Source of the DNA: Phytoseiulus persimilis
Taxonomy: Eukaryota; Arthropoda; Arachnida; Mesostigmata; Phytoseiidae
DNA length: 64,000 bases
Assembly: GCA_037576195.1 (NCBI GenBank)
Contig: CM075104.1
Span: forward strand, 17,376,211 to 17,440,210
Direction: 5' to 3'
The position numbers were made by a program, and so were the translations under genes. Under the pieces are notes generated by a model, which was not told the DNA's origin, made no database searches, and saw nothing but the letters and a program-made list of their open reading frames with translations. Shown here piece by piece: positions 1 through 10,900 of the stretch; position 1 is the first letter of the stretch; each line of letters opens with the position of its first letter.

Positions 1-18
1 TCCCCCTTTCCGCCAAGC

Positions 19-85
19 GACCGACCGACCGACCTCCTACTACCACCACGACCGCCATCGCCACCACCACCGCCACTACTACTCT
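19..85. repeat. (GACC)4 followed by ACC/GCC-rich trinucleotide run
   Basis: Four perfect GACC units at 19-34 are followed by an imperfect CCA/CCG/ACT trinucleotide run. It is a simple-sequence repeat, typical of the many short GC-rich microsatellites across this window. Confidence 0.9.
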
Positions 86-727
86 TCCTTTGTCGCTAGC
101 CTACCCCCCTGTGGTCGCCTTTGTTTATCGGATATTGCTTGCGTATTAATAGATTTACCCTTCTGTGGATGGAGGCTGTGGGGTCGCCCGCCAGACTTTG
201 GGGGAACGAATGCTAGAGAGGCGAGAGCCAGTTACTGTGTAGTATGGGAGCAACTGAGCGAGCGAGGAATAACTCCACGCTCGACGAGTCGCGTTCAGAA
301 ACTAGGTATCAAACTTTGATGGAAACGAGCGTCCGTTGTGAACAATCACTTCCCACCGGCGCTCCGTACTTTCGGGACCTTCGTGGTCGAATGCCTACCT
401 TCTGGGGGACCTCCGGGGATCCAATCGAAACTCCTGAATGCGCTCCGTGCGTATCCCTGATTCCTTCCCGAGTTCCTCCAGGAATCGAAAAGAATCTCCG
501 CGCAAAGCGCTAACCAGCCGGCTCTCTCCGAATTCGTTGCGCCGTTTTCGCAGCCATCGGCCCGACGATGCAGTAGCAGCCGCGTCGATACTCGACTGAT
601 CAGGGAGCATTCGAAATCACAATGAGGGTACATGAGAACAGACATACTCGCCTTACCACTGTTTGAGCGAGCGGCGCTGGAGCGAACGGGACGAAGTGGC
701 AAAGACTGAAGGAATGACTAACCTCGT
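86..727. other. No gene recognised
   Basis: Open frames here stay below about 120 codons on both strands, overlap each other, and are rich in Arg and Ser as expected of translated non-coding DNA. I see no repeat or RNA structure. Confidence 0.6.
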
Positions 728-730
728 CAC

Positions 731-780
731 TCTCTCTCTCGTCTTATATAAGGCCACCGCTTGTGGCCTGCGGTGTCTTC
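731..780 (+). promoter_or_regulatory. Candidate core promoter: CT tract plus TATA box
   Basis: A (TC)5 tract at 731-740 (a GAGA-type element on the other strand) directly precedes TATATAAGG at 745-753, flanked by GC-rich sequence. A start site would be expected near 775. Downstream there is only a hydrophobic G/T-rich frame with ATG at 996, which I do not believe. The motif is seen; promoter activity is inference. Confidence 0.25.
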
Positions 781-1613
781 CTTCCTCCCGCAAGCTCTTG
801 TCTGGCTGTCCGACCAGTGACCAACAGACGGGCCGGCAGACATACCGACCGACCGTGGGGACTCGGGATGGATGGGGGAATGGAACTTGCTAGCCTTGGA
901 CTCGAGCGGCTCGGTCCCTTCTCTGGGTTGCTCTCCTGCTTCGTTGGGCCTGCTCTATTTGCGGACATTTAATTGTGATCATTGTGTTGGCGATAATGTC
1001 GTTGCTGCTTCCTTTTGGTTTCGCTGTTGACGGTGGTCTTGGAGCAATCGTCGTCTTCCCTGGCTTGTGGTTGTTTGGTGCTCCTCGCTTCCTCTCCGCT
1101 CACTCAACTCTCGGATTGGGGAGGGGAGGATCGCTTCATACGAATGGCGACCGCTCAGAGGAAAACCTGAAACAGATCTCGGAAGAGCGCGTGGTCAGGG
1201 CAACCTTTTCCCTCGTTCAGGCTTGATCTGTTGAAGCAACTCCTATCGATGCAAACATCTGGGAATGAGATCTGCCGTGATATCGACCGATTAGGTGGAG
1301 TCGAATGTGCCCCGAGTTGTCCATAATTCCAGGCGTCTAATTCAGCGCGCGGGTCGAGGACGAGCTCTCCCACAATTCCCTCCGAAGGAGAGCAGTCTCT
1401 CCGTTCGATTGTACCGCCTGTATTCCAGACGAAAACCAACCGTTAGGGCGAAACCGTTGACGGTTGGACATTCAGTCGGCCTCCCGCTCGATGTCTCGGT
1501 CGCTCCGCGAATGAGGTGCGGGGCTGTCCGGCCCGGGGAGAATCGGGGCCGCAGGAGCTGGTGAACGATTGAGTGAAACGGCTCGCCGGGATACAGAGGA
1601 CAGGAGGGCGCGA

Positions 1614-1631
1614 AGTGGCCACACGGCCACT
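1614..1631. repeat. Inverted repeat, 7-bp stem, 4-nt loop
   Basis: agtggcc, loop acac, ggccact. The stem is perfect but short, so it may be fortuitous. Confidence 0.5.
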
Positions 1632-4159
1632 ACTCGCTTGGTCATTCTGTTGCCTGCCCGGCCAGTCAGCCGTCGATTCATTCCATATTGAGGACAATTA
1701 GCGTGCGCGGCGTCTCGATGGACACGTCGTGCCTTCATTAGAAGAAACCACCGTTCCCTTTCGCCCGCCAAGTGACCTGCCCCCTACGCAGCCCCCGCCG
1801 TCTAGAGCTCACGGAGCGAATTCCCTAATAGCCCTGTTCCCCGCCGCCCGCCAGCCCCTTTTCTGTCCTGCAGCCACGCCCCGCGTTCTCAATTAGAGCG
1901 GCGGCACCCTAATGAAATCCCGCCAATGGCAATCTCTACCTGAAGTGGGGAAAGGTGGTTTGGTTGCAGGTTGCCGCCTGCCTTCCAGTCTGTTCCGTCG
2001 TCGAGCCGTCCCTGTTCACGGAGCTGCTCCGCTGAAGGGCTGCCCGGCCGGTCACTTGGCAGCCCGCTAGGTTGAAGGCAACAGCCGCAGCAGTACGGAT
2101 GACACCCAAACCTTACCACCATTGAAGGCCATCGGCGTCTATACAACTGGAGCTGTGAAGCATCATTAGCTCAACGCAGTCGGAGCCCTGCTTGTCGTAG
2201 GTGACTATTACAATCATTACGGGACTACTACAACTGGTCAGCCAGCCGGTCAACCACCGCCGAGCTGGCCAACGAAGCGCCAAACGGTATTATCAGTTCT
2301 TATCACGTCTGGGTGTCTCGGTACTTATCTCTCGGTGAGAGATAATGAAGCCCAGATTCACATGGTGCTCGTATTTCCGACCCAAGGTACTGAGCAGGTG
2401 ACACTTCTCCACAAGTTCCTCATGTTGGTGACTTTTGACGAACAACTCTGTGGTCGGTCAGCCGCGCCATTCAACCAGTCCACGTGCGGGAACTACCCCC
2501 GTGTTGTGAAACTCCAGTGAATTCAAAATCCTGCTCGGATGCAAATACAATATCGAATCTAGGCTTCGGACAGCGGCGGATCGACCGAGGCACTTTCGTC
2601 GCTTCCGACGCCATTTTCAGAGCGGCTTTCTGAGACACGCCAACGCTAGGTTTCACAGAAGCATTAGATCGATGGACACTCTCAAGGCCTGGTGCTCCTC
2701 CTGCGGATCTTCTGCTCGAATCGCTCGCGTGTTCCGTCTCGACTCCATCGTTCTTCTATCCCTCCTCGCCATCCGTTGCGGTCGCTTACAACAAGTAATT
2801 ATAACTCTAATCCGGATTTGGGAAGTTCGGCGACAACGACGTTCATTTGCCCAGCGTTCGCCCGCCCGCCCGCTCGGTTGCAGGCGGCCCGCTCGCCGGG
2901 CGTTGTCGCCGGCGCGGCATGAACTGAAAAAAAAAGAACAGGAAAAAAATTCGTGGAAACACAACAGCACGCACCGCGTCGTCGACGTCGGCAGAAGCAC
3001 CAGAAACAGCAGAAGCAGCAAACAAAATTGGTACAACGGTATCCGTTGTTCTCCTGTTTCTGTCTGCTGATTCTGGCCGGGCCATCTCCTCGTTGCCGTC
3101 GACTCAACCGCTCACGGTGGTCGTCGTAGTTGCGCCGCGCGTCGATATTTGCGAGAAAAAAGTTCACCCTGAGTTCATCCAGATGATGTACATTCCCGAG
3201 GCCTCCAACTCGATATCCATTCCGGGAAAATTCCCTTCGGTCGAGCTCGAGCTCTCGTGTCGAGATCAGGAACCCTGTACGACGATCGACTGATTCTTGT
3301 TGCTGACTTGTCCCTGGAATGGATCCCTAGATCCTGGATCGCGCTTTAAACTGTGACCATTCCCGAGCGGCCGAGCAGTCAGACAGCCTGTGGGCCCACA
3401 ATGGATTCAAACGGAAAAAGGAGCAAGCTGCAGTCAGTCAGTTCACAGTACTTATCGTTACCACCCCGAGGTCGCTATTATGGTTTTTGTGCTGCTGGCA
3501 GTGCTAATGTGTCGTCATTCTCATTGTTGCTCCAGCTACGGAGTTGCTTTGCTTTTCCCTCGTATATGTCGCATGCAAAACTCGCGTCTTTTGAGCGAGC
3601 TTCTTCTGACAAAATTTGAACCGCCATCCCAGGGTGTCGATGAGGAGCATGCGCAGTAACTGAGGGAAGCCGCGCAGGGCTCTCTCCCCGATTGTGTAGC
3701 TATGGATCTCACAATCTTCAACAAATCGGTGTTCACAAATAAATCTGCTGGAGCGCAGTGTCATCTGGCCGCCAAGCGAAGCCACCATCAGGTCGTCGAA
3801 AAACTTCTGCAGGAATCCCTCCGCCACGACCGCAGTTCGATAGCTACTGCCCCGACCGGTCGCGATTCAGAGGAAATGAAGTGGTAGAAAATCCGAAGAG
3901 GAAAACGAAACTGCATTTTGTTTTGTTCACGACGTTCGAAAAACGCTCGCAATGACCATTTTGCTCATTCCATGCACGCATGCGACGATGGGCACAAGAA
4001 AAAGGGCGAGGAGGAAGAGGGGATCACAGTGGTCTACGACGCGCACAAATGATACATTCACGAATGAAATTTAAAATGTTCGAAGACGTGAAGTCGAGCT
4101 CGCCTCTGATTTCAATTGAAGAGAGGATGCGAACCGAGCGAACAAATGTTGATGGACAA

Positions 4160-4252
4160 CGGCTCGTAATGAATGGATGAATGGAGTCATCGATAGATGG
4201 TCAGAGTGTTCCGACGGAGGAACGGATGGATGGGTTGATGGATGTATCGATG
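4160..4252. repeat. Imperfect GGAT/ATGA repeat
   Basis: Irregular ATGG/GATGGATG units interrupted by unique sequence; a degenerate tetranucleotide microsatellite. Confidence 0.7.
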
Positions 4253-5245
4253 AGCGACTCTACCACAACTGGACAAACGAACGGACAGTGGGGCTCCCTA
4301 ATTTGCCTCCGCTTCCATTGTCCTTTTCCGCGGTTCACGTAGCGCTACACACTGGTTTGCTTCAGCAACCTTCGCCGCCGCCGCTTCGGTTTGAGTCGTT
4401 TTTCTTAGATTTTTCCTGCCTTCGTTTTATTCTCTGTTCGTTTCAAATTTCGCGAGCAACGACAACCATAACCGCTGAGCAGCAGCAATGACAGCAACAA
4501 CGACGTCGACGTCAACGACGACAGAACGTAGAAGAATGACGCATAATTGTGTGGGGAGGATCTCCTCACGACACGAGAGACACAGTCAGACGAACAACGG
4601 AGCCACCGACTCACTTTCCTCTTATTAACAAAGAACTGCGGAGAGAAGTAAAATCAAAAAGAAGAAAAACGAGAAGAGAAAAGATATTGATTGACCAGCT
4701 TTGAACTCGGGGCATGATGCGCTGGTTGTTCACTTCGCGCTGAGTCAAGAGGGCCGGACTTCTGAGCGTCTGCTCCGATGGAAGTCAGATGGATGAAATC
4801 GACGAAGATCCCGGACACGAGAGAAGAAATATTCACGAAGTGTCGCACAGCTTTCACATGCCCTCTCACATCTACAAAAAGGTGCATCATGTATATATGT
4901 CCTCTGCGTGCCCGTCTCCTTGCCTTCTCTCTTAGCATCTTCTCGTTCTGTTCCATCCGAACCAGCTAGCAGAACCGAACACAGAGAACCGAGCACTGAA
5001 CGAACGAGTTCGTCAACCACTTCGGCTATTTCCTAGTGTTTCTTCTTCATCTCGACTGTCACTCTGCCAGCAGTGAAGTGAAACTAGTGACGAAGTGAAA
5101 AAGAGGGAGGCAGGATTTGAAACGTGGCCTCGCGCCTCTCATCGACTCCCCCTCAGTCCTTCGGCTCAGTCTTCTCCGAAGACGGGAAAAAGAAGAGATG
5201 TGCGAAGTCTGTCGTCCGTTGCGCTTCATCGCTCGGATTAATACT

Positions 5246-5264
5246 CACGCACACACACACATAC
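5246..5264. repeat. AC dinucleotide tract
   Basis: Alternating CA/AC run with one G and one T interruption. Confidence 0.8.
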
Positions 5265-5560
5265 ACGCGGAGAAATAAACATACTACGGCAGTCCGAATT
5301 TCAGACGAGTCACCGAGCAAGAGCCTCTTCCTTCTACTAGCTGTACTCGGTTGCTGTCGAAATTGCTGTAGCTGCTCTACTGGCGGTCATCGTTGCTTCT
5401 GTCCCTGTTGTTTGTCGTGGTTGCTGTTGCCGCCGCTTCTGTCTCTGTTGTTGTCGTTCTCGCGGTTGGCGGTGCTAATGGTCACACTTGACTGAAGAAG
5501 CTAGAATTGCGGCTTCTTCCATCGTGCGCTTCCCGAGCGGCTTTTCTAGCTTCTACAGGG

Positions 5561-5848
5561 ATGTTCGACGGGAAACAACGCGCTGCTCTTCTGTTGTTGT
5601 TGTCCTTGCTCGACACTGTTGTAAAAGCATCTAGGCTGGATTGTTTTTTTCCGTTCAGACCCTGTGAACAAATAAAATGGCTGCCGGGCGCTTCGTACAG
5701 TACACACGGTGTACGGCTCCTCGTTCCCACTTTCACGCTCAGATGTTCTGTCTGGATCAGCTCCAATCGAGTCCACATCGGCCGAGTCCGCATCGGAAGA
5801 GTGATCACTCATTTCGGTCTTTTGGGTGGCAAGGTGCTCGGGAAGTAG
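5561..5848 (+). CDS. Candidate small secreted peptide (hypothetical)
   Basis: A 95-codon frame begins at an ATG with a purine at -3. Residues 1-7 are charged, 8-21 are a Leu-rich hydrophobic core, and a short small-residue region (KAS) follows, which is signal-peptide architecture. Just after the predicted cleavage point come Cys28 and Cys35, six residues apart, within DCFFPFRPC; a third Cys is at 62. The remainder is hydrophobic and basic with no dibasic-flanked amidation site, so I cannot call it a neuropeptide precursor. The Leu run is encoded by a TTG/CTG repeat, which occurs elsewhere here without any gene, so the hydrophobic core could be an accident of composition. Function unknown. 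Confidence 0.2.
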   Translation: MFDGKQRAALLLLLSLLDTVVKASRLDCFFPFRPCEQIKWLPGASYSTHGVRLLVPTFTLRCSVWISSNRVHIGRVRIGRVITHFGLLGGKVLGK

Positions 5849-7019
5849 GAACCCGGCGAGCCGAAGAGCCGACAGGTTGGCCAACAGTGAAACAACGCTG
5901 GACTACAAGTCAGAGGATACGTTGGCCACGCATGAACTATTGTGATCACATTCACATCACGTGCCATGCCGGCTTACAATGTGCGTCGCTCGGTCGGTGA
6001 GCACGCTGTCCGATGAAAGCGCGAATGACTGGCTGAGTGAATGGATGAAATGAATCAATGAAACAGACTGTCCGAAGAACGAGCGGATGCTTAGACAGAA
6101 GTATCGACGGAAAATCGGACGGAGCACGGCAGGCGGAATTCCCTCAGTCAGGAACACGTTGGGCGAGCCGTGGCGTGTCGTGCTCCGCATTTGTCACAGG
6201 GCGAATATCCCACGGTAGAACTGCTGAAGACTGAGCACCTAAAGCCTGACTTCCTCTGTAGTGATTTCGAAACTGAAACTCCGATGTAAGCATGCAGTGG
6301 CCTCATGGAATGCACTCGACTCCTATTGGAATAATTGTTCTCGCTGTTGTCTGGAGATGTGAGTTCGTTTGTCGAGTTGGCGGGCCGGTCAATCAACGCC
6401 TAGACGGACCGATTATAGAGAGCCACCTCTCTCGCTCTGTGAAGGGCAACAAGGGTGCGCTATCCAGGCGGTGGAGACGCAGGCGACGCGACTCCTCGAC
6501 TGATTGGTGTCACGCAGTGATTGCTCTATAATAAACAGCAGCGCCAAAAGAGTAAGGCCGTAGTGACGACCTCAAAGACGTCTCCAACCACGGTTTTCAT
6601 ATCAGTATGATACCAGGAACAGCTGACGCCCCGCAGAACGAATACCGTCACAGCAAATTTCTCGATTGAGCGAGGAAGATTCGTTCACCCGCGCCGCTGC
6701 TGGTGGAACTCATGATATTGGTACCGTGGCTGGTCTCAGCCGCGAGTCGCCCCACACGACCGCAAGAGATACTCGACGCCTTGTACGTCCATCTGCGAGT
6801 TCGGGAACGAATGTGGTCCCTGCTTGGGTTTTAGATTTTCCAGCATGGAACGTCGTCGGTGTACTTGGAACTCAAATCGCATCGAGGTTCGCAATCAGCG
6901 TTGTCCGCGTCGATTCTTCCCCTTGAATATCACGTATCCAACGGAAGTGACACAACGTTCAAAACTATACGTGAGCAAGATCGTCCATTGACGGTCTGCG
7001 TGTCGTCCAATTCTTCTGA
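5849..7019. other. No gene recognised
   Basis: Only short overlapping frames. A frame at 6859-7110 has a fairly balanced composition but matches nothing I know. Confidence 0.5.
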
Positions 7020-7190
7020 AAGCTTCACTCGTTTTTTGATGTGGGCAGTGTCGGCTTGCTGTCGGCCTGCAGTGTCGGCTTGCTTACTGAGTTTGATGCT
7101 GATCCGATGACCGGTGTCCTTGCTGCAACTATTGAGGTTTTCGAAAGCATCGGTACTGCTCTATCAGCCGTTCCAAGTCGGCCAGGCTGA
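7020..7190 (+). pseudogene. Isolated coding-like island (unknown protein fragment)
   Basis: A 57-codon stop-free stretch, closed by TGA at 7017-7019 and at 7188-7190, has a balanced mix of hydrophobic, acidic and Ser/Thr residues, for example EFDADPMTGVLAATIEVFES. It lacks an initiating ATG at its 5' end and a donor site at its 3' end. It contains a 24-nt, in-frame repeated unit (7045-7084) that duplicates the residues SVGLL. It may be a remnant of a coding sequence or a chance run. No family recognised. Confidence 0.2.
7045..7084 (+). repeat. 24-nt-period direct repeat
   Basis: The 16-mer gcagtgtcggcttgct occurs at 7045-7060 and exactly again at 7069-7084. The period is a multiple of three and preserves the frame of the surrounding open stretch. 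Confidence 0.85.
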
Positions 7191-7320
7191 GTTGGCAGTG
7201 GCTACTCGTGGCAACCGCCGCCGTCACAGTGGATACTGAGACTGGCTCTTGGTCCTCTTACTTAATAAGGAAGCACAGATTAATAAATATTAATTGGACT
7301 CCATTAAGAAGATGAAGAAA

Positions 7321-7350
7321 GAAAAGAAGAAGAAGAAGAAGAAGAAGAGG
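7321..7350. repeat. GAA trinucleotide repeat
   Basis: Near-perfect GAA/AAG units; purine tract. Confidence 0.9.
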
Positions 7351-7410
7351 AAGACCAACGAGGAGTCTGGGCGAGCTAGCGAACAAATCAACCAACCAAG
7401 CAGCCAGTCA

Positions 7411-7430
7411 CTCAGTCAGTCAGTCAGTCA
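7411..7430. repeat. CAGT tetranucleotide repeat
   Basis: Tandem CAGT units inside a longer CCAA/CCAG/CAGT-rich stretch (about 7388-7438). Confidence 0.85.
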
Positions 7431-7553
7431 ACCAGCCCGAGTAACAGTCAACAAATTTTCCTCAGTTTGACCCGACAGCCAACATGATAGCAGAAGGAGG
7501 CTCTCCAATGCTGAGGAGAAAAACACCACGGTCGCGAAGTTCTAAACCATTTT

Positions 7554-7898
7554 TTAAATCAATGAGGACGGCGGACATGGAGATTCTCCGTGTTCACGCT
7601 CAAGCTTCCTTAACGGATCCCTTCGTTCTCTGCACCGGATCATAGAACTCATTGGCGGCCGGGAACAACCAGTCCGAATTTCGCGTTCGCTAACTGAGTA
7701 CAGGTGGAGCTCCTGCAAGGATAGAACTCCTGTGAGTCGTGAAGAGAAGGTCGGGAGTAGTCTGAGTCTCGTTTCAGATCGCGATTCCTGAACCGAGAGC
7801 ATCAGTCAGGCAGCCCCACTGTTGAGCTGATCCACTAGAGAGGCAATGGGGATCTTCTCGGTGGCTTCATCGGCGAGGACAGTGGCGGCGTCGAGGGT
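7554..7898 (-). pseudogene. Coding-like frame with one in-frame stop
   Basis: On the - strand a single frame is open from just after TAA (7899-7901) to the TGA at 7806-7808, and from there on to 7554. The first part is markedly protein-like: VLADEATEKIPIASLVDQLN, alternating acidic and aliphatic residues. The second part starts with ATG two codons after the stop and is rich in Arg, Ser and Glu. One stop in 115 codons with no frame change would fit a recently inactivated sequence, but could be chance. No domain recognised. Confidence 0.22.
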
Positions 7899-7901
7899 TT
7901 A

Positions 7902-10900
7902 GGTCCTCGAAAGCACCATGGGCGGAAGCTCCAAGATTTGATTTTTTAGTTAAAGTCAGCGTGCCACGAGCACGCCGGATGACTTTGATCGTTGCCAGAT
8001 CTCGGAGTCGTTATCTACGCTCATCTGCGGAATCCCTCTTCCTTACTTAGTGGCTCGGCCGGTCCTCGGCTCGCTCGACGCGTCGTACTCCTCAAGTATG
8101 CTCCATTCGTTCCTTGCTTCCTTGATTCCACCAGCGCTCGATCCATTCGCTAATTTCATTATTCGATTAGTTCGGAGACGGAGCGAACTTACGGAGGAGC
8201 ACCCAATGCCGCGTGATGGAGAAGCTGCTGCTGGTGCAGATGCCGAGCCGAACTGGGCTTGAGCAGCAACTTTAATCGGCTCAATGTCTCGATAAGTGCG
8301 TAGCCGTCTCGGCCACCATCATGGCCATAAAGGGGCGACCTCTAACAGCTCGTTCCTCCTCTGACTCCTGACTGCCGCCGAGTGACATATGTAAGTTGTT
8401 TCATCCACGGCGCGATGAAGCACTTGAAGCTTTTTGTGATTTCGCGTCATTGTTTCCCCCGCGGCTACCACCGTCATCTCGCCAAAGTTTCCCGTCTATT
8501 TTCCTCTCCTCGAGGAGTGCTACACCACTGACCAATTGGGTGAGCATTCAGACCACGATTACGTTCACGACAAGTTTCTGAACGATACCTTGGTCAAGGA
8601 GTTCACTCTTATCATGGAAGGTGGTTTATTAGGTGGGATAGTCATGACCCGGTTGTCAAGCGGATTGAAAGGAATGAAAGAATGGAACGTTAATAGCCTA
8701 GTTTAACTTCTCACAGTTTGAAAAATAAACGTCTAGGACGCTTTTATCAGAAGCGACGGCGAGGATCCCAATGAATGAGAATCCCTTGACGATTTTTAGA
8801 TGTTTCGGGCCGAAAAGCCGGGTTGATTCATAGCGGGATGAAAAAAAATTATGAACATTGTAACTACACTACACAGACACACGAGGCAAGTGTGCGGCGC
8901 GCACGCAAGAGAACAAGGGACTTTACGCGGCCAAGACGACCATCGTCGACCAGACGGCGTCATAGAATACCTCCGGGAAATTTTTATGTGTTCGTGTGAT
9001 ATTCCAGCGGCATCTGAAACAACTTTGTTAAACTGTGGAAACTACATTGTTATGTCAGAAATTGAGTGAGCAACCCAGCCAGCGGTCGATTCGTCCAAGT
9101 CGCCTCCTAGCTCGGCCGTTGAATGTTAGCGAGTTGAAGCACAATGTGGGCTGATTCCAACTCTCTGCTCGGAACGCGCTCGACTCTCGAGTCGCTCGGC
9201 AGCATAAAGGTCGGTCCAACTGACACCGCTGCAATGTGACGTATGCTCCCCGAAACGGAATCAGCGAGGCACAAACACTCGCGATGACAATGGCGTCAGA
9301 GCTTTCTGGAGGTGCGGTGTTGCCTCCGACGGGAGCTGTTCGTGCTCTAGTTCTTGAAGGTAAATCTCGCGGAACTCGACGCTCCCACTGGAGGTCGGCG
9401 GCGCCTGCGCGTTAGGGGCTGTCAACGGTGGATTTTTCCACGGACCACTAGCTCGGAATCGAGTTCAACTTAATGCTAGTGCACCCAACTTCCGCCAGGA
9501 GCGGCGGTGGCGCGGAGGAATATATCTGTGTTATTCATTTCATCATAAACAGAACGAAAACAACAGCAAATTGACGGCGACGGGTTCGGTGCCGCCCAAG
9601 TTAGCCGTCGTTTCCCACGGCAGGAAAAAATCAAATGCTGACTTGGTCTCACAGACAGAGAATCGAAATTACGAGCGGAGCGGGCCGCTCGGTTTTCGAT
9701 CGCACTGTCCGTCCGTTCGTCCATTGGTTGGGCCGGGGAGACCCGATCCGGGCGAAGTATCGCCGAAGACGAACTTTTTGCCCAAAGAAAAGACCACGAG
9801 AACCTGGCGCGATGAAGGCGTGAACCTGACCATGTTCACCGACGGACCACTCTTCGATTACAAGTGCTGCTCTGTGGCCGCCGACACCGGGGCCGCCACT
9901 CCGACCATGCGGCCGCTGTTGCAGTCGATCTCGCTCCCGGTTTCTCTCGAGGTGGAAACACTCCTCTCATTGTCCGACGCCTGCTCTAAGCTCGTTGCCA
10001 ACTGATGTAATTGCTACCGCCATTTTCCCTTCTTTAATGTCAGCCAGCCGAGTCGTCTGGCATGTTACTTATCCACGTGTCTGCTCGCATCGCTGCTGAC
10101 CGACTCCACGTTCCGAGGCTCCTGCTCAGAGGAGTTCAGACCTCTGATCTGCGACCGGACGCTGGAGACTGTAGCCCTGGTCGTCCTGGAGGCAAACAGC
10201 TCAGAAAATGGCGGAACGGTCTCAACGCTGAGGTGATCCGTGATGGGGATTGAAAAGTTTGGCTGTTTTTTCCTCTGAACTTGGTCGATTCGACCGGAAT
10301 TTCGTCTGCGTAATCACAGGCAGCCTTTGTCGGCTACTGTACCGACTTTGACGCGTCAAAGTCCACAGCAGTTCACCGTATTGGAATCGAAACAAACAAT
10401 TCGCTGTGAAAAGCTGTCATTCGAAACAATACCGGTCGTCTACTGACTGGCAGGTCCACCGTTCAGCCTACAGCAAGGCTGGCTCACCGACGTTTCTGTC
10501 TACAGTCGCCGCACCAACCGTTCATGCCCTCTCGCTAGCGTACCGAACATTCCACCTACGCCCGCGCTCCTGCCGGCTTAATCCCGTCTGACAGTGGAGC
10601 ACTGTTGGCCCATCCGAAGGCAATACTCTGTTGACAAAACGTAAATATGCCTCCCTATGGTTCTGTTTCATTCTGTTATGCGCGCTAAACTCTTTTGTCA
10701 TCGGGCGCTTGGCCGCGAAACCGGTATCGGCCCACGTTGCGCACGAGGCGACGGAGTGTGACTTCTGACCGTCGGCTCTTGGATCGTAGTCGAGGAGAGG
10801 TTTTCAGATCGACCGCAAGAGGTTTTTGCGCCGGTGCTTGCCTCAGTTGCCACTGCGCTAGTAGACTGGCTGTGAAAAGTACGAACTGTAGCGCCTTGAG

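Larger units (their letters stand above)
791..5560. other. Gene-less stretch with simple repeats
   Basis: No convincing coding frame. Contents seen: a short hairpin at 1614-1631, A-rich tracts at 2927-2948, GGAT-like repeats at 4160-4252, an AC tract at 5246-5264, and CTG/TTG-rich low-complexity sequence at 5335-5475 that yields spurious hydrophobic translations. A 107-codon - strand frame at 3504-3827 has an ordinary amino-acid mix but no recognisable domain and no supporting signals. Confidence 0.6.

Noticed and set aside
5640..5680. DCFFPFRPC as a possible allatostatin-C-like disulfide peptide
   Set aside because: The six-residue Cys spacing fits, but the core residues differ, there is no dibasic processing site before it, and it sits directly after the signal peptide instead of at the C terminus.
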